NCBI RefSeq assembly: GCF_023204875.1
Contig: NZ_CP096247.1
Span: 1,922,001 to 1,986,000 of the forward strand
Direction of reading: 5' to 3'
DNA: 64,000 nt
Source: Prevotella sp. E15-22
GTDB taxonomy: Bacteria; Bacteroidota; Bacteroidia; Bacteroidales; Bacteroidaceae
Below are positions 27,934 through 37,185 of the stretch, piece after piece. The notes beneath the pieces were generated by a model, which did no database searches, was not told the origin of the DNA, and saw nothing but the letters and a program-made list of their open reading frames with translations. The position numbers were made by a program, and so were the translations under genes. Position 1 is the first letter of the stretch; every line of letters starts with the position of its first letter.

Positions 27934-28645
27934 GGGAAAGTTTGTGTATGCTATTACTCATTAATTCATATATCTTTTGCATCTCAGGCTCATTGTCAAG
28001 CAAAGCCTTCTGGGCCGACATCACATTTTCGTCCCAACGAATGGCCGGACCTGTTTGAGCAGGAACAGGATGCATGGTATGCACCTTACGGGCAGTCTCG
28101 TCAATCAAAGGAAGCATCACGTCGAAAGGCAGGCCATGTTGCTCAAGCACCTTTGCCGACAATGCATAACAATGGTTAGCAAAGTTGCACGCAAAGACAG
28201 CTGCCAAGTGCAGATAGCGTCGTTCGGCCGTTGTTAGCTCGTATACCTTCCGGCTGATGCTCTCAGCAATTGTATGAGCCGTTTGAATCGCCTTATCATC
28301 ACAACCCTCAAGGAATATGGGCACATCAGCAAAATCCACTTGTCGTTCCTTTGAAAAGCTTTGCATGGGATAAAAAACACCGTAATGGCGAGCGATTCCT
28401 TCGAAGACCGACAACGGCATTGAACCAGCCGTATGGAAAAACACTTGTTCTTCTCTACCCCGCACAACACGTCGGGCAACCGATTCGAGTGCATCATCCT
28501 TCACAGCAATGACGAAAGCTTCGGCCTCATTGGGAAGACCTTCGAGCGTTCTACTATTCACCACTCGCACTTCGTGCCCCACCTTCTGCAAGGCAGGCAC
28601 AAGATTAGAAGCCAAGCGTCCAGTACCTATAACAACGATTCTCAT
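27926..28645 (-). CDS. Rossmann-like / DUF2520 domain protein
   Basis: A 239-residue cytoplasmic protein with an N-terminal NADP-binding fold ([14 protein letters not shown] near residues 6-19, in place of GxGxxG) and a C-terminal helical DUF2520 domain (roughly 115-235). The arrangement resembles F420-dependent NADP oxidoreductases and ketopantoate reductase-like dehydrogenases. Substrate unknown. It overlaps the nitroreductase gene by one base and kdsC by eight, so it belongs to the same operon. Bacteroidota often carry it next to kdsC and maf, to my knowledge, but a functional link is not shown. Confidence 0.85.
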   Translation of the reverse strand: MRIVVIGTGRLASNLVPALQKVGHEVRVVNSRTLEGLPNEAEAFVIAVKDDALESVARRVVRGREEQVFFHTAGSMPLSVFEGIARHYGVFYPMQSFSKERQVDFADVPIFLEGCDDKAIQTAHTIAESISRKVYELTTAERRYLHLAAVFACNFANHCYALSAKVLEQHGLPFDVMLPLIDETARKVHTMHPVPAQTGPAIRWDENVMSAQKALLDNEPEMQKIYELMSNSIHKLSHD

Positions 28646-29172
28646 CAGAACTTATCTACGTGAACATTCTCCCACTTCAACTTCTCTTCGTTCTGAGGCT
28701 GACGTTCATCGGCCTTGTGACCGAAGGCAACAACACAAAGAACATTCAAGTTTTCGGGAATATCAAGAATTCCACGAATCACAGTGTCGGCACTCGTACC
28801 ATCATTCAGACCTCGGCCACGCATCTGAACCCAGCAAGACCCCAAACCCAGTTCCTCGGCCTGATACTGCATTGAGATGGCTGCAATACTACCATCCTCC
28901 ACCCAGCAATCGTTCTGCATAGGATCACCCAGTACAACGATAGCGAGCGATGCACCCTTGATAAGCTGACCACCCATCTCCTTGGCATCAGAAAGTTTCT
29001 CAAGGTCCATCTTATCGTCAACCACCACAAACTGCCAGGCGCGTTGCCCCTTCGACGTGGGCGACATCAAGGCTGCGCGAAGTATCATTTTTACATCTTC
29101 GGCATCAATTTCCTGATCAGTAAACTTACGATGTGAACGGCGCACTTGCACCAGTGTTTTGAAGTCTGTCAT
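28645..29172 (-). CDS. Nitroreductase family FMN protein
   Basis: A 175-residue flavoprotein expected to bind FMN and reduce nitro or quinone-like substrates with NAD(P)H. The N-terminal FMN motif is VQVRRSHRKFTDQEI near residues 8-22. SPTSKGQRAWQFVVV near 36-50 and GLGSCWVQMRG near 114-124 match the family, and a FGHKADER-type C-terminus follows near 155. The ATG giving MTDFKTLV is chosen; the longer frame uses a TTG 12 bases upstream. It is the first gene of the operon with DUF2520, kdsC and maf. Confidence 0.9.
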   Translation of the reverse strand: MTDFKTLVQVRRSHRKFTDQEIDAEDVKMILRAALMSPTSKGQRAWQFVVVDDKMDLEKLSDAKEMGGQLIKGASLAIVVLGDPMQNDCWVEDGSIAAISMQYQAEELGLGSCWVQMRGRGLNDGTSADTVIRGILDIPENLNVLCVVAFGHKADERQPQNEEKLKWENVHVDKF

Positions 29173-29196
29173 AGTCGTTTGCAATTAATTTTTCAT

Positions 29197-29205
29197 GCAA
29201 AGGTA
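29197..29205 (-). promoter_or_regulatory. -7 box for the nitroreductase-DUF2520-kdsC-maf operon
   Basis: Reverse-strand TACCTTTGC, 24 bases upstream of the nitroreductase ATG. It is the only clear promoter ahead of the four overlapping genes. Confidence 0.68.
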
Positions 29206-29247
29206 ATAATTTTCAGCAAAAACAGGCGAAATTTAAGAAAGATTTAG

Positions 29248-29255
29248 TATTTTTG
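29248..29255 (+). promoter_or_regulatory. -7 box for the FemAB-like gene
   Basis: TATTTTTG matches TAnnTTTG and ends 7 bases before the ATG at 29263, implying a leaderless or near-leaderless mRNA. No good TTTG at -33. Confidence 0.55.
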
Positions 29256-29262
29256 TCCCCTG

Positions 29263-30240
29263 ATGAGTGATTGGGCCATAAACATATATACCAATAGCAA
29301 TCAATTGCCGAAGGGACTGAAAGACGATAACATCTTCCATAGCCCGCAGTTGTTCCTATTGGCCAAGAAGACGCCACGACAGAAACCATACATGGTAACC
29401 GTCGAGACGTCAGATGGTGTGGTAATAGCCCAAATGCTGGCATTGATTCGCTACCACTCGTCATGGTTTCCCCCTTATCTTTATCGTCATTGTCGCATTC
29501 TGGGAGAAGGCGTCTATGCCGACGGCTACGACAAGGCCGAACTTTTCAGCATGATGCTGAAGCATCTCACAGCGAAAGTTGGCCGATGGACGCTCTATTT
29601 GGAGGTGAGCAACCTTTCAGGAAAGATGTTTGCCTACAGAGAACTTCGTAAAGCGCACTATTTTCCAGTAAAATGGGTTCACATTCATAACTCTCTGCAT
29701 TCTCACACACCAGAAGAGCGCATCAACGAACGTATGCAGAAGCGTATCAATACGGCCTATGCCCGCGGTGTGATAACAGACGAAGTGAAGACAGAAGCCG
29801 ACTTTCTGGCATTTATGCATCTGCTGCGCACCCACAATTGGCTGAAGCCCAAACGATATATCCCTGCCGACGAGTTCTTCCGTGGCTTACAAGACAGTCC
29901 CAACGGGCGGTTATTCCTCACACGTTATAACGGCCATACCATCGGATGTTCGGCCGTGGTATACAGTCAGGGGCAAGCCTATCTATGGTACGCCGCCTAC
30001 AGACGTAAGTCATTTGCTTTCGTACACCCTGACATCCTCACCATATGGAATGTTCTTAAGGATTCTCACCAACGAGGCTATCAGCACGTATTCTTCATGG
30101 ACGTTGGTCTTCCCTTCCGTAAGAATGCATTTCGCGACTTCATCCTGCGCTTTGGAGGAAAGCAGGCCAGCGCCTATCGTTGGTTCCATTGCTCCATTGG
30201 ATGGATAAATAACCTGTTTTCGTGGTATTATCGCGACTAG
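29263..30240 (+). CDS. FemAB / GNAT-like acyltransferase superfamily protein
   Basis: A 325-residue cytoplasmic protein with the doubled GNAT-like layout seen in FemAB/BioF2 (Acetyltransf_6) proteins. The C-terminal half holds the recognisable acetyltransferase-type strands: RLFLTRYNGHTIGCSAVVY near 217-235, then YLWYAAYRRKSFAFVHPDIL near 240-259 and HVFFMDVGLPFRKNAF near 274-289. Relatives join aminoacyl or acyl groups to cell-envelope precursors; the substrate here is unknown. No signal peptide or membrane segment. It is transcribed on its own or read through into the TonB receptor gene 37 bases downstream. Family confidence is moderate because the sequence is divergent. Confidence 0.68.
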   Translation: MSDWAINIYTNSNQLPKGLKDDNIFHSPQLFLLAKKTPRQKPYMVTVETSDGVVIAQMLALIRYHSSWFPPYLYRHCRILGEGVYADGYDKAELFSMMLKHLTAKVGRWTLYLEVSNLSGKMFAYRELRKAHYFPVKWVHIHNSLHSHTPEERINERMQKRINTAYARGVITDEVKTEADFLAFMHLLRTHNWLKPKRYIPADEFFRGLQDSPNGRLFLTRYNGHTIGCSAVVYSQGQAYLWYAAYRRKSFAFVHPDILTIWNVLKDSHQRGYQHVFFMDVGLPFRKNAFRDFILRFGGKQASAYRWFHCSIGWINNLFSWYYRD

Positions 30241-30277
30241 ATATAATAAAACGTAGCACACTGCGTTATTACTATTG

Positions 30278-32644
30278 ATGAAACAACGCACCAAACGATA
30301 TATTTTCACGCTTGTCACATTTCTGACAAGCCTCATGTGTTTTGCTCAGTCATTCACGTTAAAAGGAAAGGTCATCGACGATGAGGGCAATGCTCTGGAG
30401 CTTGCCACCGTATCATGCGTCGAGCAGGCTGCCGTAACGATGACCAACCTAAAAGGTGAATTCAAGATGACTTTGCAGTCGGCCGACTCGGTAGTTGTCA
30501 AGTTCTCAATGGTTGGCTATAACTCGCGTACACGCGTGCTTCGGAATCCAAAGAACACACAGACTATTCAAATCCAGTTGCACAACATGGAACTGGAAGG
30601 TGTCACTATCACACAGAGACGTCGTCAGACAGAACAGATGGAGCAACTGGACATCAAGAATATCAAAGCAACACCATCGGCTTCAGGCAACGCCATTGAA
30701 GAACTGATTCAACAGCAAGCCGGTGTGTCAACGCACAATGAACTGTCAAGTCAATATAATGTGCGAGGCGGTTCGTTCGACGAGAACTTCGTATATATAA
30801 ATAATGTAGAGGTCTATCGTCCACTGCTCATCAGGAGCGGTCAACAAGAGGGATTGTCCATAATCAATCCAGATATGGTCGAAAAGGTAGGATTTTCCAG
30901 CGGTGGCTTTGCCGCCCGTTATGGCGATAAGATGTCGAGTGCACTTGATATAACCTACCGTCGTCCCAAAGCCTTCGAGGCTTCAGCCACAGCGTCATTA
31001 CTTGGTGCCAGTGCCTTTGTGGGAACATCAAACAAGAATTTCTCGATGAGCCACGGTTTGCGCTATAAGACCAATCGATATTTATTAGGTTCTTTAGAGA
31101 CAACAGGCGAATATCGCCCTAACCAGTTGGATTATCAGACCTACATCACCTATGAACCCAATAAGCGATGGACATTAGAGTTGCTGGGAAACATTTCTGA
31201 GAACCATTATAACTTCAAACCAAAAGATCGCGAAACATCTTTTGGAACAATGGAAGACGTCAAGTCGTTCAAAGTATATTTCGACGGGCAAGAAAAAGAT
31301 ATCTTTCGCACGTTGTTTGCTACAGCTGCCATCACCCGTCATCTTGGCGATTCCACACACATAAAACTCCTTTGGTCGGCCTTTAAGACCAAAGAACAGG
31401 AATGCTATGACATTCAAGGACAGTATTGGCTTAACGAATCGCAGAATGCTGAGCAATTAGGCGTTGGAACATATGCCGAACACGCTCGCAATTATCTCAC
31501 TGGCAATGTGCAGAGCCTCAAGCTGATGCTTAACCACCAACTGCGTCAGCACAATATCGAAGCCGGTCTTACCCTGAAATGGGAACACATCAAAGAGCAA
31601 AGTCGTGAATACGAGATGCGCGACTCAAGCGGCTATTCTATTCCGCATACAGGCAACCGTTTAGACTTAATCTATGCCCTATCATCCAAACAGGACATCA
31701 AGTCAAAACGCATCGAAGGATACATTCAGGACGTATACCGCTGGCATCATGACGAAACGTATTTTACACTCAACTACGGTCTGCGCTTCGCCCATTGGTC
31801 GTTCAACAAAGAAACAATTCTCTCGCCACGCTTGTCGTTGGCCATCGTCCCCGCCTTCAATCAGGACATTGTCTACCGTTTTGCCACTGGCATCTATTAT
31901 CAAGCACCGTTCTATAAGGAACTGCGCGATACCACGACAACAACCAACATCACCGTTGTCACCCTCAACAAGAACATTAAGAGTCAACGCTCACTGCAAT
32001 TCATTGCAGCAATGGACTATCGTTTCCGCATGAAAGACCGTCCATACAAGTTCACCGCAGAGGCATATTACAAGGCTCTTTCAAACCTGATACCCTATAA
32101 CGTGCAAAACGTTAAGATAACCTATTACGGACAGAACCTTTGCTCAGGCTATACAGCAGGATTGGATCTCAAACTTTATGGAGAGTTCGTACCAGGAACC
32201 GACTCATGGATATCTCTTTCACTAATGAGTACCAAGCAGAAGATGAATGGCCAATGGATTCCAATGCCCACTGACCAGCGCTATGCCATCAACTTGCATT
32301 TTACTGATTATTTCCCTGGAACAGAACGATGGAAGATGACCCTACGCCTGGCCTATGCCGATGGACTGCCTTTTGGTGCACCTCATCGCGGTTTGGAATC
32401 ACAAAATTTCCGTGCTCCAGCCTATAAACGAGCTGATATTGGCATGAGCTATATGGCTTATCAGGCACTTCACGAAAGAAAAACCCTAAAAAGAATCTGG
32501 CTAGGAGTCGATTGTTTGAACCTATTTGGCATCTCAAATGTTAACAGTTACTATTGGGTAACAGACGTTTCCAATAATCAATGGGCCGTCCCTAATTACC
32601 TCACAGGACGACAAATTAATGGGAAAATAACTGTAGAATTTTGA
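30278..32644 (+). CDS. TonB-dependent outer-membrane receptor with N-terminal carboxypeptidase-like domain
   Basis: A 788-residue outer-membrane transporter; signal peptide ends near CFAQ (residue 24). Residues about 26-105 are a CarboxypepD_reg-like domain (LKGKVIDDEGNALELATVSC). The plug domain follows, about 115-230, with SSQYNVRGGSFDENFVYINN near 157-176, and a 22-strand barrel to the C-terminus ending with aromatic F (ITVEF). A short TonB box is not evident. It has no SusD partner, so it is not a classic SusC pair. It could carry iron complexes, cobalamin or peptides; the ligand cannot be told. A TTG three bases upstream is not the likely start. The LruC-type lipoprotein gene lies downstream. 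Confidence 0.88.
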   Translation: MKQRTKRYIFTLVTFLTSLMCFAQSFTLKGKVIDDEGNALELATVSCVEQAAVTMTNLKGEFKMTLQSADSVVVKFSMVGYNSRTRVLRNPKNTQTIQIQLHNMELEGVTITQRRRQTEQMEQLDIKNIKATPSASGNAIEELIQQQAGVSTHNELSSQYNVRGGSFDENFVYINNVEVYRPLLIRSGQQEGLSIINPDMVEKVGFSSGGFAARYGDKMSSALDITYRRPKAFEASATASLLGASAFVGTSNKNFSMSHGLRYKTNRYLLGSLETTGEYRPNQLDYQTYITYEPNKRWTLELLGNISENHYNFKPKDRETSFGTMEDVKSFKVYFDGQEKDIFRTLFATAAITRHLGDSTHIKLLWSAFKTKEQECYDIQGQYWLNESQNAEQLGVGTYAEHARNYLTGNVQSLKLMLNHQLRQHNIEAGLTLKWEHIKEQSREYEMRDSSGYSIPHTGNRLDLIYALSSKQDIKSKRIEGYIQDVYRWHHDETYFTLNYGLRFAHWSFNKETILSPRLSLAIVPAFNQDIVYRFATGIYYQAPFYKELRDTTTTTNITVVTLNKNIKSQRSLQFIAAMDYRFRMKDRPYKFTAEAYYKALSNLIPYNVQNVKITYYGQNLCSGYTAGLDLKLYGEFVPGTDSWISLSLMSTKQKMNGQWIPMPTDQRYAINLHFTDYFPGTERWKMTLRLAYADGLPFGAPHRGLESQNFRAPAYKRADIGMSYMAYQALHERKTLKRIWLGVDCLNLFGISNVNSYYWVTDVSNNQWAVPNYLTGRQINGKITVEF

Positions 32645-32736
32645 TTAACTTTACAAATTAATCATACATTTCTTAAAAGAAGTTAAATTTGTAGAGAAAT
32701 TTAGGTCATTGCATATTAGTTGTTTCGTTTTTTATC

Positions 32737-32744
32737 TATATTTG
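32737..32744 (+). promoter_or_regulatory. -7 box for the LruC-type lipoprotein gene
   Basis: TATATTTG, 29 bases before the preferred ATG at 32774. A second candidate, TAAATTTG at 32684-32691, lies upstream. Confidence 0.5.
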
Positions 32745-32773
32745 TAGAAAAATAGAACACTAATTATATGCAT

Positions 32774-34849
32774 ATGAAGAAATTTTTTTTAACCGCACTA
32801 ACAATCGCCATTAGCCTTTGTAGTTGCATGAACCATGAAGATGCTGACGGTTACAACGACACCGCCATTAGAGAAAACGCACAAAAGATCTTTGGAGACA
32901 TCGATCCCAGCCAGGATTGGAGTTCAATCAACAAAGGAGTTATCAAAGTCACCGCTGACGCAGACCTAAAGGACATTGCCAAAGTTATGATTCTGACAGA
33001 GTCGCCTTTTGGCAATAGCAATGCAAAAATCTTAAATACAGCTAATGTAAAGAAGGGCGAAACTGTCCAGATGGCATATGATGCCCCCAACATCTACGAC
33101 GTATTATTTGCAGCTTGCGTAGACAGCAAGGGCAACTATTTCGTTCAGGTGTTCAATGTTGGAGACAAGGAAGTTAACTTCGCTGAACCAGCCAGCGCAC
33201 GCATGAACAGAGCAGGTGAAACATTCCCAGATCCCGCAGCCGTCAAGTTGGGCGCTCCCGCTAAGTCGTTCAACACCCTTCGTGCAGAAGACGCGCAAGC
33301 CAATCCTGATAAATACACCCTTATTTGGGACCAAGCAGGCTATTCAAACGACGTTCATAAAGGCGCAGAAAGAGAATATCCCCTTTGGGCCGATGGTTCT
33401 TGGAAGGATGAAAGACTGTGGACCGCACAGAATGGCTCAAGCAATGGTTGGACTATCTCCAATGGTGCCATCACAAAAGCTGTCACAGACAATATGGATT
33501 TAACCACCCTGAAGTGGCTGGTAAATTACTATCTGCCCAAGACTGGCGGTGAAATCGTTACAAAAAAAGGAGGTAAGTCAAACAACTGGAAGAGTATTGT
33601 TGAAGGTACAAACTATTTCAAGCAGTACAAGAACCACTTTGTCTGCAATGGTCAGCCCCTGACAATCATTCCTCTCCAGATGAACACCACAGAAGGAGAA
33701 TACAACAACGTCTACTATTATTATTTCCCCGCATCAAAGTTGGAGGAATACAAAGACGATGACGCTGCATTAGCCAATTACATCAAAACATTGCCAAAGT
33801 TCAAAGCCTTTAATGGTAAGGAGCAGAAAGAATTCCAAAGAACCACTCAATATCTGTTGCCCTATTACGGTGATGGACAAATCACGGAGAATATGACAGC
33901 TGTTTCTGCCTCTATCCCCGAAGGCTATCTTGTTGGTTTCATGAATCAAAAAGCGAATGGAGAATCCATTCATGAGTGCATGAATGGCTGCACCTATGGT
34001 TTTGGTCCGCTTAATATCGAGAACAATCATATCTTTGGTCACTACTTCTCGGCTATGAGTACGGATGTCAGCATGGAATCCGTAAAACACAAGACAGACG
34101 GAACCAAAGAAAAACAGGTCAAGTATGGTGAGACACCTTATGGTATGGATTTTGATAGCCCGCGTATTGGTATCTTCAACGCCAACAACAAGTCGTTCAT
34201 GTGCTTCGAGGATGGTTGCGACTGTAACTTCAGCGACATGATTATTGAAATTTGCAGTGGTGTTGATGCTCCCAGTGAGCCCATCGAGCCCGAGGCTATG
34301 GCATACACCATGTGCTTCGAAGACCGTTTGGAGGAAGCCGATTATGACATGAACGACGTGGTACTTCGCGGTGTTCGTCTTGATGAGAATCAAATTGAGA
34401 TTACCCTGATTGCTTGCGGTGCATACGATGAACTTCAGATTCAAGGATTATATAATTCTAAGAAACTGACAAGCAAAGAAGTACACAAGTTCTTCAATGT
34501 AACTCCAGGCACAGAGTTCATCAACACCGAGAAAGGCAAGAAAGTATATCCATATGTTTCTGAGAAATTCAGTATTAACAACTCGGTGAATATGGAGGAC
34601 TTCATGAGACAGATATATGTCATCAACAAGACCACCAACAAGAAGATTGAAGTTCCCAAGAAAGGAGAACCTCCTTATGCCATCATCGTACCTCAGAACT
34701 TCAACTATCCTGTTGAATTCATTGACATCACGAAAGCCTATCCGCTGTTCAAGAACTGGGCACAAAACAGCGAGGTTGACAAGGATTGGTTTAAGACCGA
34801 AAACGAAGACAAGACCTACCCCAACAGTTTTGCCAACCCCACAGAATAA
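32774..34849 (+). CDS. LruC-domain (DUF4842-like) surface lipoprotein
   Basis: A 691-residue exported lipoprotein: the signal peptide has lipobox SLCSC with lipidated Cys near residue 18, after MKKFFLTALTIAI. The N-terminal segment (GDIDPSQDWSS near 40-50) is common in Bacteroidota surface lipoproteins. The C-terminal half contains two acidic motifs, FEDGCDCNFSDMIIEI near 479-494 and FEDRLEEADYDMNDVVL near 516-532, the second typical of LruC/DUF4842 domains and a likely Ca2+ site. Function unknown; probably a surface adhesin or binding protein. A start at 32768 (MHMKK) is possible. The gene ends in a strong terminator. Confidence 0.8.
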   Translation: MKKFFLTALTIAISLCSCMNHEDADGYNDTAIRENAQKIFGDIDPSQDWSSINKGVIKVTADADLKDIAKVMILTESPFGNSNAKILNTANVKKGETVQMAYDAPNIYDVLFAACVDSKGNYFVQVFNVGDKEVNFAEPASARMNRAGETFPDPAAVKLGAPAKSFNTLRAEDAQANPDKYTLIWDQAGYSNDVHKGAEREYPLWADGSWKDERLWTAQNGSSNGWTISNGAITKAVTDNMDLTTLKWLVNYYLPKTGGEIVTKKGGKSNNWKSIVEGTNYFKQYKNHFVCNGQPLTIIPLQMNTTEGEYNNVYYYYFPASKLEEYKDDDAALANYIKTLPKFKAFNGKEQKEFQRTTQYLLPYYGDGQITENMTAVSASIPEGYLVGFMNQKANGESIHECMNGCTYGFGPLNIENNHIFGHYFSAMSTDVSMESVKHKTDGTKEKQVKYGETPYGMDFDSPRIGIFNANNKSFMCFEDGCDCNFSDMIIEICSGVDAPSEPIEPEAMAYTMCFEDRLEEADYDMNDVVLRGVRLDENQIEITLIACGAYDELQIQGLYNSKKLTSKEVHKFFNVTPGTEFINTEKGKKVYPYVSEKFSINNSVNMEDFMRQIYVINKTTNKKIEVPKKGEPPYAIIVPQNFNYPVEFIDITKAYPLFKNWAQNSEVDKDWFKTENEDKTYPNSFANPTE

Positions 34850-34871
34850 ATATCAGATATTATTTCATAGA

Positions 34872-34914
34872 AAAGAGATTATTGCAAACAAGAGATGCAA
34901 TAATCTCTTTTTTT
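34872..34914 (+). terminator. Rho-independent terminator after the LruC-type gene
   Basis: Arms 34872-34885 and 34897-34910 are complementary (14 bases) with an 11-base loop, followed by a T-run. Confidence 0.85.
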
Positions 34915-34959
34915 ATTAAAAAAGAATGTAAAAAGGATGGGTATCTCGCATATCTTTTG

Positions 34960-34968
34960 TAACTTTGC
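34960..34968 (+). promoter_or_regulatory. -7 box for the methylmalonyl-CoA cluster
   Basis: TAACTTTGC, 30 bases before the epimerase ATG. It should drive mce, mmdA, the small subunit and the biotin carrier up to the terminator at 37636. Confidence 0.65.
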
Positions 34969-34998
34969 AGCACAATTAAGGTTTAAACGTTTAGCTTT

Positions 34999-35409
34999 AT
35001 GAAGATTTCACACATTGAGCATCTGGGCATTGCCGTTCAGAGCATTGAAGAAAGCCTACCGTTCTTTAAAGATGTGCTGGGCTTAGAGTGTTATGCAACA
35101 GAGGTCGTAGAAGACCAGAAAGTAAAAACCGCTTTCCTAAAGTGTGGAGAGGTAAAGCTCGAGCTTCTTGAGCCGACATCACCCGAGAGTACCATTCAGA
35201 AATGGCTCGATAAAGGTAACAAGGGTGTCCATCACGTGGCATTCTGCGTAGAAGATGGTGTGGCTAAAGCCTTGGCAGAAGTCAGCGAGAAAGGTGTCCG
35301 TCTTATTGACGAGAAACCTCGCAAAGGTGCAGAAGGACTGAACATTGCCTTCTTGCATCCCAAATCAACCTGCGGCATCCTGACAGAACTCTGTGAACAT
35401 CCAGAATAA
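34999..35409 (+). CDS. mce: Methylmalonyl-CoA epimerase
   Basis: Interconverts (S)- and (R)-methylmalonyl-CoA in the succinate-propionate pathway. The 136-residue glyoxalase/VOC-fold protein has His5-type metal ligands: IEHLGIAVQSIEE near residues 5-17, GVHHVAFCVEDG near 76-87, and FLHPKSTCGILTELCE near 118-133, with His and Glu ligands. Length is normal. mmdA starts 26 bases later, matching the clustering in propionate-forming Bacteroidota. Confidence 0.95.
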   Translation: MKISHIEHLGIAVQSIEESLPFFKDVLGLECYATEVVEDQKVKTAFLKCGEVKLELLEPTSPESTIQKWLDKGNKGVHHVAFCVEDGVAKALAEVSEKGVRLIDEKPRKGAEGLNIAFLHPKSTCGILTELCEHPE

Positions 35410-35435
35410 ATTATCATCAATAAAATTAAAAACAA

Positions 35436-37001
35436 ATGTCAAAGCAATTAGACAAGATTAAGCAACTCATCGAGAAGCGCGAACAAGCCCGTCTCGGTGG
35501 TGGCGAAAAAGCAATTCAGAAACAGCACGAGCGCGGAAAGTACACAGCCCGCGAGCGTATTGAAATGTTGCTCGACGAAGGTTCCTTCGAAGAGTATGAT
35601 ATGTTCAAGGAACATCGTTGCCATAACTTCGGCATGGAGAAGAAGAACTTCCTTGGCGATGGTGTGGTAGCCGGTTCTGGTACTATCGACGGTCGTTTGG
35701 TATTTGTCTTCGCTCAGGACTTCACTGTTCATGCAGGTTCTCTTTCTGAGACCATGAGTCAGAAGATCTGTAAGGTGATGGATATGGCCATGAAGATGGG
35801 TGCCCCCGTTATTGGTATCAACGACTCAGGCGGTGCACGTATTCAGGAAGGTATCAACTCATTGGCAGGTTTCGCCGAGATTTTCGAGCGTAACATCCTC
35901 GCTTCAGGTGTCATCCCCCAGATTTCAGGTATTTTCGGTCCTTGCGCCGGTGGTTCTGTTTACAGCCCTGCCCTCACTGACTTCACCCTGATGATGGAAG
36001 GCACTTCATACATGTTCCTCACCGGTCCTAAGGTGGTTAAGACTGTTACTGGCGAAGATATCGACCAAGAGCACCTGGGTGGCGCATCAGTTCACGCTAC
36101 GAAGTCAGGTGTAACCCACTTCACCGCTAAGACAGAAGAAGAGGGTCTGCAGATGATTAAGACCCTGCTTTCATATATCCCCTCAAACAATATGGAGGTG
36201 GCTCCTCGTAAAAAGTGCGAAGACCCCATCAACCGTATGGAGGACATGCTGAACGAGATTATCCCCGAGAACCCCAACGAGGCATACGACATGTACAAGG
36301 TGATTGGTGCCGTAGTTGATAATGGTGAGTTCTTCGAGGTACAGCCTAAGTTTGCCAAGAACATCATCGTAGGTTTTGCTCGTTTCAATGGTCAGAGCGT
36401 AGGTATCGTAGCCAACCAGCCCTCTTGCTACGCAGGTGTGCTCGACGTTAACGCCAGCCGTAAGGGTGCCCGTTTCGTTCGTTTCTGCGACGCCTTCAAT
36501 ATTCCTATCGTATCATTCGTCGACGTCCCTGGCTTCCTGCCCGGTACAGGTCAGGAGTACAATGCCGTCATCCTGCACGGAGCACAGTTGCTCTACGCCT
36601 ACGGTGAGGCCACAGTTCCCAAGATCACCGTTACCCTGCGTAAGTCGTATGGTGGTTCACACATCGTGATGGGTTCAAAGCAGCTCCACACCGACCTGAA
36701 CTACGCATGGCCCTCAGCTGAGATTGCTGTGATGGGTGCATCAGGTGCTGCAGCCGTACTCTATGCCAAGGAGGCAAAGGCCAAGAAGGAAGCTGGTGAG
36801 GATGTGAAGGCATTTATTGCCGAGAAGGAGGAAGAGTACAACGAACTCTTCGCCAATCCTTATCAGGCAGCTAAGTATGGCTACATTGACGATGTCATCG
36901 AGCCACGCAACACCCGTTTCCGCATCTGCCGCGGTCTGGCTCAGCTTGCTACCAAGCGTGATGCTCTGCCCGCTAAGAAGCACGGTAACATTCCTATGTA
37001 A
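35436..37001 (+). CDS. mmdA: Methylmalonyl-CoA decarboxylase alpha / propionyl-CoA carboxylase beta (carboxyltransferase)
   Basis: The 521-residue carboxyltransferase subunit, a double crotonase-fold protein. Acyl-CoA-binding and oxyanion-hole motifs are [14 protein letters not shown] near 130-143, [15 protein letters not shown] near 168-182, [16 protein letters not shown] near 332-347 and [14 protein letters not shown] near 365-378. It transfers CO2 between methylmalonyl-CoA and biotin. In Mmd systems this drives Na+ export; in carboxylases it runs the other way. It is followed by a 50-residue subunit and the biotin carrier, the order seen in decarboxylases. No beta pump gene is adjacent. 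Confidence 0.94.
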   Translation: MSKQLDKIKQLIEKREQARLGGGEKAIQKQHERGKYTARERIEMLLDEGSFEEYDMFKEHRCHNFGMEKKNFLGDGVVAGSGTIDGRLVFVFAQDFTVHAGSLSETMSQKICKVMDMAMKMGAPVIGINDSGGARIQEGINSLAGFAEIFERNILASGVIPQISGIFGPCAGGSVYSPALTDFTLMMEGTSYMFLTGPKVVKTVTGEDIDQEHLGGASVHATKSGVTHFTAKTEEEGLQMIKTLLSYIPSNNMEVAPRKKCEDPINRMEDMLNEIIPENPNEAYDMYKVIGAVVDNGEFFEVQPKFAKNIIVGFARFNGQSVGIVANQPSCYAGVLDVNASRKGARFVRFCDAFNIPIVSFVDVPGFLPGTGQEYNAVILHGAQLLYAYGEATVPKITVTLRKSYGGSHIVMGSKQLHTDLNYAWPSAEIAVMGASGAAAVLYAKEAKAKKEAGEDVKAFIAEKEEEYNELFANPYQAAKYGYIDDVIEPRNTRFRICRGLAQLATKRDALPAKKHGNIPM

Positions 37002-37018
37002 TTGTTAAAAAGAAACGT

Positions 37019-37171
37019 ATGAAAAAGAATGAAGTATATGCTGCCATCGCGTTGGCTCTTCACGAGCATCTGGGCAACAACGTTCACGATGTGGAGCCCG
37101 GCATCATCACGATTGCCGAGCACCCCACTCAGTGGAACGGTTACGCTCAGGTAATGACAGCACGTCCCTAA
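37019..37171 (+). CDS. Small methylmalonyl-CoA decarboxylase subunit (MmdE/OadG C-terminal-like), 50 residues
   Basis: Reading frame MKKNEVYAAIALALHEHLG... ends in TAA at 37169-37171 after 50 codons. It sits 17 bases after mmdA and ahead of the biotin carrier, the usual place for a short conserved protein in Bacteroidota Mmd clusters. The composition and its AAIALALHEHLG helix near residues 8-19 followed by NNVHD resemble the C-terminal part of OadG/MmdD and the epsilon subunit MmdE of Veillonella, which bind the decarboxylase and stabilise the complex. It lacks the N-terminal membrane helix of full gamma/delta subunits. Function is inferred from position and resemblance. Confidence 0.8.
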   Translation: MKKNEVYAAIALALHEHLGNNVHDVEPGIITIAEHPTQWNGYAQVMTARP

Positions 37172-37185
37172 ATCACAAAATTAAA

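Noticed and set aside
30241..30277. Possible terminator hairpin before the TonB receptor gene
   Set aside because: Only an imperfect AACG/CGTT match with mismatches in the stem and no T-run.
33770..34444. A 224-residue minus-strand frame inside the LruC-type gene
   Set aside because: It is fully covered by a well-supported lipoprotein gene with signal peptide, promoter and terminator. No minus-strand promoter or family motif seen.
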